DNA of 64,000 nt from Geodermatophilus saharensis (GCF_900188205.1 NZ_FZOH01000001.1:778359-842358), one strand, 5' to 3'. Positions 33,669 to 45,252 are shown, counted from the stretch's first letter. Program-made: numbers and translations. Notes: generated from the sequence alone by a model not told the origin.

Positions 33669-36241
33669 CGGTCCTCCTCGGTGGGGGACCACGGCGCCCA
33701 GCCGGAGGGCGTCCAGCGCTGCCACGGGTCGCCGGGGTGCTCCCGGGCGGCCAGGGCGAGCCACTCGTTGGCGAACAGCTGCGCCAGCTCGCGGTTGCGC
33801 GCCAGGACGCCGGCGGTGCGTGCCAGGGGGGCCTCGACGACGGCCAGCAGCCGCATCGGCTCGTGCACCAGGCGGTCGCCGTCGGCCACCGACTGCCAGG
33901 GCAGGCCCAGCCGCAGGTCGCCACCGGTGCCGGACAGCACCCCGACGTCGCCGACGACGTTGTGCACGGTCTTGGTCCCGGCGCCGAGCACCTCGGGGTC
34001 GACGGTCGAGAAGTAGTACTGCGCGTTGATCCACTGGGCCACGACCAGCGGCGCGGTGAGGATGGTCTCCAGCACCACGCCGGAGGTGTCGGCCGCCGCG
34101 TCGTAGGAGTGCAGGAACACCCGGCGGCCGAGGTCGAGGCCCACGGTGGTCGAGCGGGGGGCGACCACGAAGGCGGCGTTGCCGGCCAGCCCCCACTCGG
34201 GCACCACCTGCGCCCAGTCCGCCGCACGGGAGCGCACGTGCCGGGCCCTCCGCCTGCGGCCGGCACGCCTCGGCGCCCCGGGCAGGGCGGCGCACCGCTC
34301 GGCGGCCAGCCGGGCGCCGGCCTCGGCGAGGTCGGCGGCGAGCCGGTCCAGCGCGGCCCGGTGCCCGGGCGGCGTCAGGTGCACGTCGAGCAGCCGCACC
34401 CGGTCGGTCGCGGTGTCGTGCTCGGCGGCGACGAACCAGGTGTCGGCGGGGACGGCGGTGCCGCGCTCGGCCAGGGCGGCCCGCACGTCGGGCAGGTTGA
34501 GCAGCGCCGCGGCCGAGCGGGCGTTGGGGCCGCCGCGGTGCCCGCCGCACGCGCCGCAGTCCAGCGCCGAGGCGTAGGGGTTGTTGGTGCTGGTACCGCC
34601 GTGGCCGCACAGCACCACCAGCGGCGCCAGCTCGCCGGCGCGCCCGCCCGTGGGCAGCGCCATCGTGGCCAGGCAGGCCTCGGCGACCGCGGCCCGCTCC
34701 TCCGGGGCGAGGCCCGCGGGGACGTCGACGGCGGTCCGCGCCGGCGGGGCCACCAGGCGGCCGAGGCGCTCGCCGAGCGCGGCGGTGGGACCGGCGGCCA
34801 GGGTGCGGGCGGCGGCCAGCGGGCCGGCCGCCCAGCCGGCGGCCTCGGCCAGCGCGAAGGGCGCCAGCAGGTCCTCCTTGGCCGTGCCGAACGCCTCGCG
34901 GGCACCGCCGAGGGTGCGCAGCCCGGCCAGGCGGCGGGCCGCGCCGCCGCCGGCGGCCGGTTCCTCCGCCAGCTCGAAGCGGGGGCGCACCAGCACCGGG
35001 CACTGGTCGGCCGCCGGCCCGCCGGCGAGGTCGCGGAAGGCCATCGCGACGCCGAAGAAGCCGGCCGACCCCAGCGTCTCGTAGGGGCCGGTGGCCTCCA
35101 GGTGCCGGCGCAGCCCCTCGGAGCGGACGTCGATGCAGCACACGACCTGGGCCGCGGGCCGCCGGTGGGCGGCGACCGGGCGCGGGGCGCGCAGCGCGGC
35201 CAGCAGCGCGTCGCGGTGGTGGGCCTCGTAGGCCTCGAGCCACACGAGCGTCCGCGCGGACACCGGCAGCGGGCCGAGCACGGCGGCGGCCGCCTCCAGC
35301 GCGGGCGCGGGCAGCTCGGCCAGGCCCAGGGCGCGGACGGCGGCCTGCGCCCGCGCCCGCGCCGAGGGCTCCTCCGGCGGAGCGGGCAGCGGCTCGGCGT
35401 CGTCGGCTCCCGTCGCGCCGGCGGCCGCGAGCAGCGCCTCCTCGCAGGCGAGCCGGACCGCCAGGTACTCCACCAGGTCCGGGCCCCCGTCGCGGTCGCC
35501 CCGCCACCGGACGTGCGCCGCCCACCCGGGCAGGCGGGTCAGGTGCGCGCGCAGCGTCGCGGCCCAGCGGTCCTCGGGCACGCCGCGCGCGTCGAGCACC
35601 TCGAGCACGGCGTCGTCGGGGGTCGGCGGCAGCCGCCGGAGGTGCTCGCGGGCGGCTGCCGGCAGCGTCCGGTCGTGCGGGGCGTGCCCGCGCCACGCGC
35701 CGTAGAGGCCCCGGTCGCGGCCGGGCAGCGGCCAGCCGGCGTGCTCCTCGGCCAGGAAGGCCGCGCACCACGCCGCGGTGTGCGCGTCGACGGCGTCGGC
35801 GACGTCCGGCGCGCGCCGCTCGGTGGCCGTGAGCTCGCGGCGGGCCGGGGCGGGGGTGGGGCGCCCGTACAGCAGGTCGGCCAGCAGCAGGTCGGCCTCC
35901 TCCACCTGCCCGCCGCCGAGGGTCAGGGCCGGCCGGCCCGGCGCGGTGAGCCCCCGCCGGTGCAGCGCGGCGCGCAGGTCGGCCGCGGTGACCCGGCCCG
36001 CGGCGAAGGCCGCCCGGAAGTCCGCCTCGGGCAGCGTGCCGCGGATGCCGAGCGCGGCCCGCGCGGTGTCCAGGGCCGTCCCGAACGGCAGCCCCTCCAG
36101 CCCGGCGAGTGGGTTGACCGCGATGAAGGTGCGGATCGGCCAGGCCGTCGGCAGCACCCGGGCCGCGGCGCGGACGTCGCCGCGCAGCCGCGCGCGCCGG
36201 GCGCGCCGGTGGGCGAGCAGGTCGGGGAGGACGTCGGTCAC
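33665..36241 (-). CDS. dabA: Inorganic carbon transporter subunit DabA (DUF2309)
   Basis: Large cytoplasmic subunit of the DAB complex, which uses the proton or sodium gradient through DabB to hydrate CO2 to bicarbonate inside the cell. The 858 residues carry the beta-carbonic-anhydrase-like zinc site: CCIDVRSEGLRRHLE near residue 368 (cysteine and aspartate), CGHGGTSTNNPYAS near 544 (histidine) and LDCGACGG near 560 (cysteine). The region GNAAFVVAPRSTT and SYDAAAD near 690-715 is also family-typical. GTG 36241 overlaps the dabB stop, and the PII-like gene overlaps in turn. No RuBisCO gene lies in this window, so bicarbonate supply for carboxylations in general is the likely use. Confidence 0.9.
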   Translation of the reverse strand: MTDVLPDLLAHRRARRARLRGDVRAAARVLPTAWPIRTFIAVNPLAGLEGLPFGTALDTARAALGIRGTLPEADFRAAFAAGRVTAADLRAALHRRGLTAPGRPALTLGGGQVEEADLLLADLLYGRPTPAPARRELTATERRAPDVADAVDAHTAAWCAAFLAEEHAGWPLPGRDRGLYGAWRGHAPHDRTLPAAAREHLRRLPPTPDDAVLEVLDARGVPEDRWAATLRAHLTRLPGWAAHVRWRGDRDGGPDLVEYLAVRLACEEALLAAAGATGADDAEPLPAPPEEPSARARAQAAVRALGLAELPAPALEAAAAVLGPLPVSARTLVWLEAYEAHHRDALLAALRAPRPVAAHRRPAAQVVCCIDVRSEGLRRHLEATGPYETLGSAGFFGVAMAFRDLAGGPAADQCPVLVRPRFELAEEPAAGGGAARRLAGLRTLGGAREAFGTAKEDLLAPFALAEAAGWAAGPLAAARTLAAGPTAALGERLGRLVAPPARTAVDVPAGLAPEERAAVAEACLATMALPTGGRAGELAPLVVLCGHGGTSTNNPYASALDCGACGGHRGGPNARSAAALLNLPDVRAALAERGTAVPADTWFVAAEHDTATDRVRLLDVHLTPPGHRAALDRLAADLAEAGARLAAERCAALPGAPRRAGRRRRARHVRSRAADWAQVVPEWGLAGNAAFVVAPRSTTVGLDLGRRVFLHSYDAAADTSGVVLETILTAPLVVAQWINAQYYFSTVDPEVLGAGTKTVHNVVGDVGVLSGTGGDLRLGLPWQSVADGDRLVHEPMRLLAVVEAPLARTAGVLARNRELAQLFANEWLALAAREHPGDPWQRWTPSGWAPWSPTEEDR

Positions 36242-37842
36242 GGGCGGGCTCCCAGGCTGGAGGGCACCGGCGGGGCCGGCACGAGGACGGGCGGACGGCC
36301 GGGAGAGCGCCGTCGGGCGGCGGTGCGCACGGGCGAGGGCGAAGGGGAGCCGGCGGCGAGGGCGCGGGCGTGCAGCGGCACCTGCCACGACCGCAGCCGG
36401 GCGGGGACCCGCCCGGACAGCACCGCGGTGAGCAGCACCGCGGCGGCGGCGGGCACCAGCAGGAGCAGGGCCGACGGCGCCGCCGCCGGCGCGGCCGGCA
36501 GTGCGGGGGCGAGGAAGGCCGCGACCGACGTCGTCACGAGCAGGTGGGCCGGCACGAGGGCGAGCAGCGCGGCGGCGGCTGCGGCGACGCCCCGCGGCGT
36601 GGGCACCCGCCGCAGCCAGCCGCGGGCCAGGGCCGCGCCGGTGGCCCAGGCCAGGACCGCGAGGACGACGCCGCTCGCACCGCTCGCGTGGCCGGGGACC
36701 ACGGCCACCGCCAACGCCGTGGCGCCCGCGGCGAGCGCGGCCGCGACCAGCGGCGTGCCCGCCGGCGCCGCGCGCACCGGCCGGGGGGCCGCCGCGGCCC
36801 GCCCGGCGGCCTGCACGGCGGAGCCCGACGCGAGGAACAGCGTGGCCTTGAAGGCGCCGTGTGCCACCAGGTGGACCACCGCGGCCGCCCACCAGCCCAG
36901 CGCGCAGGCGGCGACCATGAGCCCCATCTGGCCGGCCGTCGAGGCGGCCAGCGCGCCCTTGACGTCGGGGCGGGCCAGCATGGCCAGCGTCATGACCACC
37001 GCGGTGGTGGCCCCGGCCGCCAGGGCCAGGTGGGTGGCCCACCCGGAGGCGCCGACCACCGGGGCGGTGCGCACCATCAGGACGCCGCCGGCGTTGACCA
37101 CCCCGGCGTGCAGCAGCGCGGAGACCGGGGTGGGCGCCGCCACGGTGGCCGGCAGCCAGCGGCCGAGGGGGAGCTGGGCCGAGCGGGCCAGCGCGGCGAC
37201 CACGAGGAGGCAGGCGACCGCGGCGCCGGCGCCGGTGCCCAGGCCCGCCGCGGCCGGGGCGAGGTCGGTCAGCCGGCGGTCCCCGCCGTCGAGGACGAGC
37301 ACGCCCACCGCCGTCCACAGCGCGAGGTCGCCGACGGCCGTCGTCGCCGCGGTGCGCACGACCGCCGACCGCGTCCCCGCCACGCCGCGGGCGCAGCCCA
37401 GCAGCAGGCAGAGCGCCAGCCCCGCTCCGCTCCACGCCGCCGCGAGGGAGACGAGCGTGGCCGCCGTCGCCAGCGCGGCGCTGGCCGACAGCAGCAGGCC
37501 GGCCCCGAGCGCGTGCCGGGTTGCCGCGGGATCACCCTGCAGGTAGCGCCGCGCGAAGGCGGCGACCACCGTCCCGACGCCGGTCACCAGGAGCAGCAGG
37601 ACGACGCCGAGCCGGTCGGCCTCGAGGACCGGGAGGGCGCTCCCGGGCAGGCCGACGGCCACCGGGCCCGCCGCGGCGACCGCGGCGGCGAGTCCGACCG
37701 CCGCCGCCAGCGCGACGCCCGCCCCGACGGCCAGCGCGCGGGACGCCGGGCCGGGGCGGCCTCCGGTGAGGATCTCGGCGAGCACCCCGGCGGCGGCCGC
37801 CCCCACCGGGGCGAGGACCGCGGTCAGCAGCAACCAATGCAC
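36238..37842 (-). CDS. dabB: Inorganic carbon transporter membrane subunit DabB (NuoL-like)
   Basis: Proton-antiporter-family membrane protein of 534 residues with about 12-13 helices, related to complex I NuoL and Mrp subunits. The antiporter core is visible: ALARSAQLPLGRWLPATVAAPTPVSALLHAG region near residues 213-243 and a helix with HLVAHGAFKATLFLASG near 321-337, which holds the conserved lysine and histidines. After the last helix, the 60-residue arginine/proline-rich tail (PSPSPVRTAARRR) is cytoplasmic. The GTG at 37842 lacks a ribosome binding site but has TAATTT 6 bases upstream, implying a leaderless operon. Downstream genes dabA, PII-like and the unknown overlap successively. Confidence 0.88.
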   Translation of the reverse strand: MHWLLLTAVLAPVGAAAAGVLAEILTGGRPGPASRALAVGAGVALAAAVGLAAAVAAAGPVAVGLPGSALPVLEADRLGVVLLLLVTGVGTVVAAFARRYLQGDPAATRHALGAGLLLSASAALATAATLVSLAAAWSGAGLALCLLLGCARGVAGTRSAVVRTAATTAVGDLALWTAVGVLVLDGGDRRLTDLAPAAAGLGTGAGAAVACLLVVAALARSAQLPLGRWLPATVAAPTPVSALLHAGVVNAGGVLMVRTAPVVGASGWATHLALAAGATTAVVMTLAMLARPDVKGALAASTAGQMGLMVAACALGWWAAAVVHLVAHGAFKATLFLASGSAVQAAGRAAAAPRPVRAAPAGTPLVAAALAAGATALAVAVVPGHASGASGVVLAVLAWATGAALARGWLRRVPTPRGVAAAAAALLALVPAHLLVTTSVAAFLAPALPAAPAAAPSALLLLVPAAAAVLLTAVLSGRVPARLRSWQVPLHARALAAGSPSPSPVRTAARRRSPGRPPVLVPAPPVPSSLGARP

Positions 37843-37848
37843 GAAGCA

Positions 37849-37870
37849 AAATTAGCGTAATGAAGTTCAT
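37849..37870 (-). promoter_or_regulatory. Promoter/operator of the dab operon
   Basis: A 22-base A+T-rich island. On the minus strand TAATTT (37854-37849) ends 6 bases before the dabB GTG, a leaderless-type -10. Two dyads overlap it: TTA-GCG-TAA (37852-37860) and the 11-base palindrome ATGAAGTTCAT (37860-37870), a likely operator. Confidence 0.5.
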
Positions 37871-37942
37871 GTGTCGAGTCGACGGCGCCGACCGCGACCG
37901 GCCCGCGCCCGCGGAGCGGCTGGGGCGCGGCCGCCGTGTCGA

Positions 37943-37948
37943 TACCCT
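37943..37948 (+). promoter_or_regulatory. Candidate -10 hexamer of ffh
   Basis: TACCCT lies about 100 bases before the ffh start in a 207-base divergent gap. No clear -35. Confidence 0.25.
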
Positions 37949-38049
37949 GGTGGCAGGAGGCGCGTGGGCCCGGTCGGACCGGGACCTCGCCGTGTCGCCG
38001 GTCGGGTGGACCGGGCGGGCCGCGCCGCGAGCTCTGACGAGGACGTGCT

Positions 38050-39608
<1,559 letters not shown>

Positions 39609-39612
<4 letters not shown>

Positions 39613-40715
39613 GCGCCCCGGCGCTGCACCTGTCCGGCCCTGCCCTGCACCTGAGCGGCGTCGTCCTCCCCGAGGGCGAGCACCGCGACCTGTGGGTCCG
39701 CGACGGCCGGATCACCACCGAGCCGGTGCCCGGCGCGGAGACGGTCGCCCGCGGCGGGTGGCTGCTGCCGGGCCTGGTCGACGCGCACTGCCACGTCGGG
39801 ATCGGCCGCGGCGGGGTGCTCGTCGAGGACCTCGCCGGCCTGCGCGAGCAGGCGCTGGCCGAGCGCGCCGCCGGCGTGCTGGCGCTGCGCGACTGCGGCT
39901 CCCCGGTCGACACCCGGGCCCTCGACGACGAGCCCGACCTGCCGACGATCGTGCGCGCAGGCCGGCACGTGGCCGCCACCCGCCGCTACATCCCGGGGCT
40001 GGCCGTCGAGGTCGAGCCCGCCGACCTCGTCGCCGCGGTGCGGGTGCAGGCCCGGCGCGGCGACGGGTGGGTCAAGCTCGTCGGCGACTGGATCGACCGC
40101 GCCGTGGGCGACCTGGCGCCGGAGTGGCCCGACGACGTGGTGGCCGAGGCGATCGCCGCGGCCCACGAGGAGGGCGCGCGGGTCACCGCGCACACCTTCG
40201 GCACCGACGCGCTGCCCGGCCTGGTCCGCGCCGGCATCGACTGCATCGAGCACGGCACCGGGCTGACCGAGGACCTCGTCGCCGAGATGGCCGCCCGCGG
40301 CACCGCCGTCGTCCCGACCCTGGTCAACGTGGAGAACTTCCCGGGGTTCGCGGCGGCGGGGGAGAAGCGCTTCCCGGCCTACGCCAGCACGATGCGGCGG
40401 CTGTACGCGGGCTCGGGCGCCGTCGTGCGGGCCGCGTACGAGGCCGGGGTGCCGGTGTTCGCCGGCACCGACGCCGGCGGCGGCATCGAACACGGCCGCA
40501 TCGCCGACGAGGTCCGCGCGCTGTGCGAGGCGGGGCTGCCGGCCGAGGCGGCGGTGGCCGCGGCGTCGTGGTCGGCGCGCCGCTGGCTCGGGCTGCCGGG
40601 CATCGAGGAGGGTGCGCCGGCCGACGTCGTCGTCTACGACGCCGACCCGCGCGCCGACCTCGACACCCTCACCCGGCCGCGGCTGACCCTGCTGCGCGGC
40701 CGCGTGGTGGCCTGA
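39609..40715 (+). CDS. Amidohydrolase-superfamily metalloenzyme
   Basis: A 368-residue member of the amidohydrolase superfamily (imidazolonepropionase/prolidase-like group). The metal site is intact: DAHCHVGIG near residue 58 (HxH), a lysine in GWVKLVGDWID near 157, histidines in VTAHTFG near 195 and IEHGTG near 216, and the aspartate in FAGTDAGGGIEHG near 290. ADVVVYDADPRADLDTL and the closing LLRGRVVA are typical for the family's C-terminal strand. The substrate is not predictable. Its GTG overlaps the ffh stop, an unusual partner for ffh. It converges on the esterase with a 15-base gap. Confidence 0.87.
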
Positions 40716-40730
40716 CGCCCGGGGCGGCCC

Positions 40731-41666
40731 TCAGACGGCGGGGGTGGACCCGAAGCTCTCGGCGAGCCGCCGGCCGATGAGCCGGCGGGCCGCGTCGGCG
40801 TCGTCCACGATGCTGCCCAGCAGGACGAACGGGTGCACCTGGCCCCGGAAGGACTCGTAGTGCGTCGGCACGCCGGCATCGGCGAGGGCCTGGGCGTAGG
40901 CCGCGCCCTCGTCGCACAGCGGGTCGCACTCGGCCGTCACGACCGTGGCCGGTGCCAGACCGGACAGGTCGGGCGCGAGCGCCGGTGACAGCCGCACGTC
41001 GGTCCGGTCGGCGTCGCCCGCGTAGGCCTGCAGGAAGTAGTCGATGTCCCGGTGGGTGAGGAAGTGCCCCTCGCCGTACGTGCGGTAGCTGGCGGTCCGG
41101 CCCGTGCGGGCGTCGGTCAGCGGGTAGACGAGCACCTGGTGGGCCAGTCCCGGCCGGGCGTCCCGCAGGGCCTGCGCGACGCCGGCGGCCAGGTTCCCGC
41201 CGGCGCTGTCCCCGGCGACGGCGACCCGCGCCGGGTCGGTCCCCAGCCCGGCGGAGTCGTCGAGCAGTGCCCGGGTCACCGCCAGGCAGTCGTCGTAGGC
41301 GGCGGGGAACGGGGCCTCGGGGGCGCGGCGGTAGTCGACCGACACGACGACCGCGCCGGCGTACCGGGCGATGTCCCGGCAGGTCGTGTCGTGGGTGTCC
41401 AGGTCGCAGAGCACCCAGCCGCCGCCGTGGAAGTAGGCCACGGCGGGCAGCCCGTCGTCGGTGCCGGGGCGGTAGACCCGGACCGGGACGGGACCCGCGG
41501 GCCCGGGCAGCGTCGTGTCCCGCACGTCCGCGAGCGGGGCGGGGACGCCGGTCAGGGGGACGACGGCGGCGAGCTGCGCGCGGTTCTCCTCGACGGTGCA
41601 GGTGTCGAGCGGGGGTGCGTCGGCGACCATGTCGAGGAACGCCTGGGCCTGGGGGTGTGTCGGCAC
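40731..41666 (-). CDS. Alpha/beta hydrolase, HSL-family esterase/lipase
   Basis: Carboxylesterase of the hormone-sensitive lipase group, 311 residues, no signal peptide. Motifs: oxyanion-hole [14 protein letters not shown] near residue 76, nucleophile elbow GDSAGGNLA near 149, YPLTDA near 181, catalytic aspartate in [10 protein letters not shown] near 247 and histidine in [10 protein letters not shown] near 278. GTG at 41666 is the start; no strong ribosome binding site is seen. Probable activity on short- to medium-chain esters. It lies 86 bases downstream of the lipoprotein gene on the same strand. Confidence 0.9.
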   Translation of the reverse strand: MPTHPQAQAFLDMVADAPPLDTCTVEENRAQLAAVVPLTGVPAPLADVRDTTLPGPAGPVPVRVYRPGTDDGLPAVAYFHGGGWVLCDLDTHDTTCRDIARYAGAVVVSVDYRRAPEAPFPAAYDDCLAVTRALLDDSAGLGTDPARVAVAGDSAGGNLAAGVAQALRDARPGLAHQVLVYPLTDARTGRTASYRTYGEGHFLTHRDIDYFLQAYAGDADRTDVRLSPALAPDLSGLAPATVVTAECDPLCDEGAAYAQALADAGVPTHYESFRGQVHPFVLLGSIVDDADAARRLIGRRLAESFGSTPAV

Positions 41667-41752
41667 GGGACGGCACGCTAGGGGCGGCCCGGACCGGGGT
41701 GTCACCCCCGGGCGGGGGGACACCCCGGGGGTGGCAGCCGGGGACCGCCGCC

Positions 41753-42346
41753 TCAGACGCTGACGCCGGCCGCGGCGCAGGCCGTGCCGAAGTCGGTGGC
41801 CGGCTGGGTGAGGCCCTCGAAGGCGACGAAGACGTCGGTGCCCGACTCGATGTCGTCGATCGCCGCGTCGGTGGCGGCCGAGACGTCCTCGGCGGCGGCC
41901 AGCACCGGCGCGCTGGCGTCCTGGTGGTCGGCCGGCGCGTCGCGCAGCGCCTCCAGCAGCGGGACGACGCCCGCGGGGTCGACGTAGCCGGTCTCGTCGA
42001 CCGAGATCAGCGCCAGGCCGGCGTAGCCGAACCACCCGGCCACCGCCTGGCACAGGCCGGCGTCCCCGGGGACACCGGCGCCGGGCACGGGCAGGTCCTC
42101 CCCGCCGGTGTCGGCGGGCACCGACTCCGCGGTCGGCTCGGCCGGCGTCGGCGCGGTGGGCTCGTCGGTGGGCTCGGTGGGCTCGGCGGGCGTCGGGTCG
42201 GTGGTCGTCCCGCCGGCCTCCGGGGTGGCGTCCTGGGCGGCGGAGACCAGCGTGGCCTCGCCGGTCACGGACGTCGTGCAGGCGGTGAGGGAGGCACCGG
42301 CGGCGAGGGCGAGCGCCAGGCCGGCGAGACGGGGGCGGGTGCGCAT
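41753..42346 (-). CDS. Putative lipoprotein with proline/threonine/glutamate-rich linker
   Basis: A 197-residue predicted lipoprotein. The signal peptide [20 protein letters not shown] ends in TAC, giving a lipobox cysteine near residue 23. A 55-residue linker of repeated [14 protein letters not shown] type follows, probably to span the cell wall. The C-terminal domain (residues about 90-197) has [20 protein letters not shown] and ends in [12 protein letters not shown]; its two cysteines may form a disulfide. I do not recognise a named domain. It diverges from proS with a 150-base gap. Confidence 0.75.
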   Translation of the reverse strand: MRTRPRLAGLALALAAGASLTACTTSVTGEATLVSAAQDATPEAGGTTTDPTPAEPTEPTDEPTAPTPAEPTAESVPADTGGEDLPVPGAGVPGDAGLCQAVAGWFGYAGLALISVDETGYVDPAGVVPLLEALRDAPADHQDASAPVLAAAEDVSAATDAAIDDIESGTDVFVAFEGLTQPATDFGTACAAAGVSV

Positions 42347-42484
42347 CAGGGGACTCCGGGAGGTCGGTGGCCACCGGTCGGTGGCTCGCTGCCGACGACG
42401 GTCGCGCGGGCTCCTTGCGGCGCGATTGCGAGTGACTGGCCCCGACGTGCACCGGTGTGCGGAGAACCGGGTCGCGTGGCCTGG

Positions 42485-42490
42485 GAGACT
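42485..42490 (+). promoter_or_regulatory. Candidate -10 hexamer of proS
   Basis: GAGACT in GGGAGACTG lies 6 bases before the proS GTG, the same context as ftsY. No better ribosome binding site precedes the gene. Confidence 0.3.
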
Positions 42491-42496
42491 GACCGC

Positions 42497-44245
42497 GTGC
42501 TGTTGCGGATGTCCACGCTGTTCCTGCGCACCCTGCGCGACGACCCGGCCGACGCCGAGGTCCCGAGCCACCGCCTGCTGGTGCGGGCCGGCTACATCCG
42601 GCGGGCCGCGCCCGGCGGCTTCACGTGGCTGCCGCTGGGCTACCGGGTGTTCCGCAACGTCGAGCGCGTCGTCCGCGAGGAGATGGACGCGATGGGCGCC
42701 CAGGAGGTGCACTTCCCGGCCCTGCTGCCGCGGGAGCCCTACGAGGCCACCGGTCGCTGGACCGAGTACGGCCCCAACCTCTTCCGGCTCCAGGACCGCC
42801 GGGGCGCGGACTTCCTCCTCGGCCCCACCCACGAGGAGATGTTCACGCTCCTGGTGAAGGACCTGTACTCGTCCTACAAGGACCTGCCGCTGTCGATCTA
42901 CCAGATCCAGGACAAGTACCGGGACGAGGCCCGGCCCCGGGCCGGGCTGTTCCGCGGCCGCGAGTTCACGATGAAGGACAGCTACTCCTTCGACGTCGAC
43001 GACGCCGGCCTCGACGCCTCCTACGCCGCGCACCGCGCCGCCTACATCCGGATCTTCGACCGGCTGGGCCTGGACTACGTCATCGTCTCGGCGATGTCGG
43101 GGGCCATGGGCGGGTCGAAGAGCGAGGAGTTCCTGCACCCCACCGAGATCGGCGAGGACACCTTCGTCCGCTCGCCCGGCGGGTACGCCGCCAACGTCGA
43201 GGCCGTGGGCACCGTCGTCCCCGAGCCCGTGCCGCTCGACGGCCTGCCCGAGGCGCACGTCGAGGACACCCCCGACACCCCGACCATCGACACGCTGGTC
43301 GCCGTCGCCCGGCAGCTGTTCCCCGACGCCGGGTACACCGCCGCGGACACGCTGAAGAACGTCGTCGTCACGCTGGTGCACCCCGACGGCACCCGCGAGC
43401 CGCTGGTCGTGGGCATCCCCGGCGACCGCGAGCTCGACGTCAAGCGGCTGGAGGCCCAGGTCGCCCCGGCCGAGGTGGAGCCGTTCACCGACTTCGCGGC
43501 GCACCCCGCGCTGGTCAAGGGCTACATCGGACCGCAGGTGCTCGGCAAGGACAGCGAGTCGGGCATCCGCTTCCTCGTCGACCCCCGCGTGGTCCCCGGC
43601 ACCCGCTGGGTCACCGGCGCCAACGAGCCGGGGAAGCACGTCTTCGACCTCGTGGCCGGCCGCGACTTCTCCTGGGACGGCACCGTCGAGGCCGCCGAGG
43701 TGCTGCCCGGTGACCCCGCCCCCGACGGCTCGGGCCCGCTGGAGCTGGCCCGCGGCGTCGAGATCGGGCACATCTTCCAGCTGGGCCGCAAGTACGCCGA
43801 GGCGCTGGACCTGCAGGTGCTCGACGAGAACGGCAAGCTCGTCACGGTCACGATGGGCTCCTACGGCATCGGCGTCTCCCGCGCCGTGGCCGCCATCGCC
43901 GAGTCCACCCACGACGAGCTCGGCCTGGTCTGGCCGCGCGAGATCGCCCCGGCCGACGTGCACGTGGTGGCCACCGGCAAGGACGCGGCGGTCTTCGAGG
44001 CCGCCGAGGCCCTGTCGCAGGAGCTGGTCGGGGCCGGCCTGACCGTCCTCTACGACGACCGGCCCAAGGTGTCGCCCGGCGTGAAGTTCAAGGACGCCGA
44101 GCTGCTCGGCATGCCGACGATCGTCACCGTCGGGCGCGGACTGGCGCAGGGCGTCGTCGAGGTGCGCGACCGGGCCACCGGTGAGCGGTCGGAGGTCGCG
44201 GTGGCCGACGCCGCGGCCGCGGTGCTGACCCGCGCGCGGGGCTGA
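42497..44245 (+). CDS. proS: Prolyl-tRNA synthetase (bacterial type)
   Basis: Class II aminoacyl-tRNA synthetase that charges tRNA-Pro. The 582 residues are the long bacterial type with an inserted editing (INS) domain at about 225-395. Class II motifs: motif 1 near [19 protein letters not shown] (residue 47), [12 protein letters not shown] near 106, motif 2 [20 protein letters not shown] near 139, and motif 3 [13 protein letters not shown] near 455; the anticodon-binding domain closes the protein. Start GTG 42497 ([13 protein letters not shown]); the ATG 4 codons later is an alternative. The end meets AraC in a shared hairpin. Confidence 0.95.
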   Translation: MLLRMSTLFLRTLRDDPADAEVPSHRLLVRAGYIRRAAPGGFTWLPLGYRVFRNVERVVREEMDAMGAQEVHFPALLPREPYEATGRWTEYGPNLFRLQDRRGADFLLGPTHEEMFTLLVKDLYSSYKDLPLSIYQIQDKYRDEARPRAGLFRGREFTMKDSYSFDVDDAGLDASYAAHRAAYIRIFDRLGLDYVIVSAMSGAMGGSKSEEFLHPTEIGEDTFVRSPGGYAANVEAVGTVVPEPVPLDGLPEAHVEDTPDTPTIDTLVAVARQLFPDAGYTAADTLKNVVVTLVHPDGTREPLVVGIPGDRELDVKRLEAQVAPAEVEPFTDFAAHPALVKGYIGPQVLGKDSESGIRFLVDPRVVPGTRWVTGANEPGKHVFDLVAGRDFSWDGTVEAAEVLPGDPAPDGSGPLELARGVEIGHIFQLGRKYAEALDLQVLDENGKLVTVTMGSYGIGVSRAVAAIAESTHDELGLVWPREIAPADVHVVATGKDAAVFEAAEALSQELVGAGLTVLYDDRPKVSPGVKFKDAELLGMPTIVTVGRGLAQGVVEVRDRATGERSEVAVADAAAAVLTRARG

Positions 44246-44254
44246 GCCGGGAGC

Positions 44255-44279
44255 GGGGCTGAGCCGGGGGCTCAGCCCC
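44255..44279. terminator. Bidirectional hairpin between proS and the AraC gene
   Basis: Arms GGGGCTGAGCC (44255-44265) and GGCTCAGCCCC (44269-44279) pair perfectly over a 3-base loop. The AraC stop lies inside the right arm, and the left arm duplicates the sequence around the proS stop (GGGGCTGAGCCGG occurs at 44239-44251 and again from 44255). Confidence 0.65.
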
Positions 44280-45210
44280 CGGCGGCCAGCGCCCGGTAGC
44301 GCGAGGGCGTGAGGCCGTAGGCCGCGCGGAAGGCCCGGCCGAACACCGACGGGTCGGGGAAGCCGCAGCGGCGCGCCACGGCCGACACCGGCAGGGCGCG
44401 CGCGTCGGCCCGGCCGAGCTCCTCGCGCGCCCGCTCCAGACGCCGGCGCCGCACGTGGCCGGCCACCGTCTCCTGACGGCCGGCGAAGAGCCGGTGCAGC
44501 TGGCGGACGGAGACGAAGTGCGCCGCCGCGATCTCCCGCGGGCCGAGCCCGGGGTCGGCGAGGTGCTCCTCCACGTAGGCCCGGACGGCGCAGACCAGGG
44601 CGTCCTCGCCCCGCGGCGTCCCGGCCGGCCGCGGCGGCGCGGCGCCGGCCGCGGTGGTGACCAGGTCGAGCAGCTCGGCGGCGAGCCGGTCGCCGGGGTC
44701 GGCGGCGGTGACGTCGGGGCTGTGCACCAGGTCGGTCATCATCCGGCCCAGCACCCCGGTGAGGCCGGCCGAGCCGTCCAGGCGCCGCGCGGTCAGCGCG
44801 CCGGCGGACGCCTCGGGGCGGCACCAGGTGACCACCAGCAGGGACCAGGCCGGCGCCGTCCCGGCCGACAGCTCCCAGGTGAACGGGCGGTCGGTCTCGT
44901 AGAGGGCGTAGTCCCCGGGCTGCAGCCAGCACTCCCGGCCGTCCTGCTGCACGCGGGCGGCGCCCCGCTCGAGCAGCCCGACCTGCACGTAGCGCCGCCC
45001 GTCGGCGCGGGCCAGGCCCGCCGTGCGCACCGCCCGCTGGTCCACCGACCCCACCCGGGACAGCTGCAGCGACCCCAGCGCCCGGCTGGAGACCTCACCG
45101 GCGACCGGCCGGTCGGTGGCCGGGGCGACGTCGAGGTCGACGAAGTGCTCGCCCAGCAGGTCCCGCCACGGCCGGACGCCGCTGCACCGCGTGGTCGTCG
45201 ACGTCGGCAC
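44272..45210 (-). CDS. AraC-family transcriptional regulator
   Basis: A 312-residue regulator. The N-terminal part (residues about 15-170) is the AraC-binding-like cupin domain of the type found in feruloyl and related activators (VDLDVAPATDRPVAGEV, QDGRECWLQPGDYALYETDR, a buried-ligand barrel). Two helix-turn-helix motifs lie in the C-terminal 90 residues: GPREIAAAHFVSVRQLHRLF near 230 and LPVSAVARRCGFPDPSVFGRAF near 275. GTG at 45210 has GAGG six bases upstream. It diverges from the molybdopterin oxidoreductase, which is its obvious candidate target; an inverted repeat lies in the gap. Confidence 0.9.
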   Translation of the reverse strand: MPTSTTTRCSGVRPWRDLLGEHFVDLDVAPATDRPVAGEVSSRALGSLQLSRVGSVDQRAVRTAGLARADGRRYVQVGLLERGAARVQQDGRECWLQPGDYALYETDRPFTWELSAGTAPAWSLLVVTWCRPEASAGALTARRLDGSAGLTGVLGRMMTDLVHSPDVTAADPGDRLAAELLDLVTTAAGAAPPRPAGTPRGEDALVCAVRAYVEEHLADPGLGPREIAAAHFVSVRQLHRLFAGRQETVAGHVRRRRLERAREELGRADARALPVSAVARRCGFPDPSVFGRAFRAAYGLTPSRYRALAAGG

Positions 45211-45252
45211 GGGACCTCGCTCGGGGTCGGCCGCGCGGGCCCGCGCGCGGCG

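Noticed and set aside
33737-37546. A plus-strand frame of about 1270 codons opposite the dab operon
   Set aside because: Antisense shadow of dabA and dabB, which have full family signatures and overlapping starts and stops.
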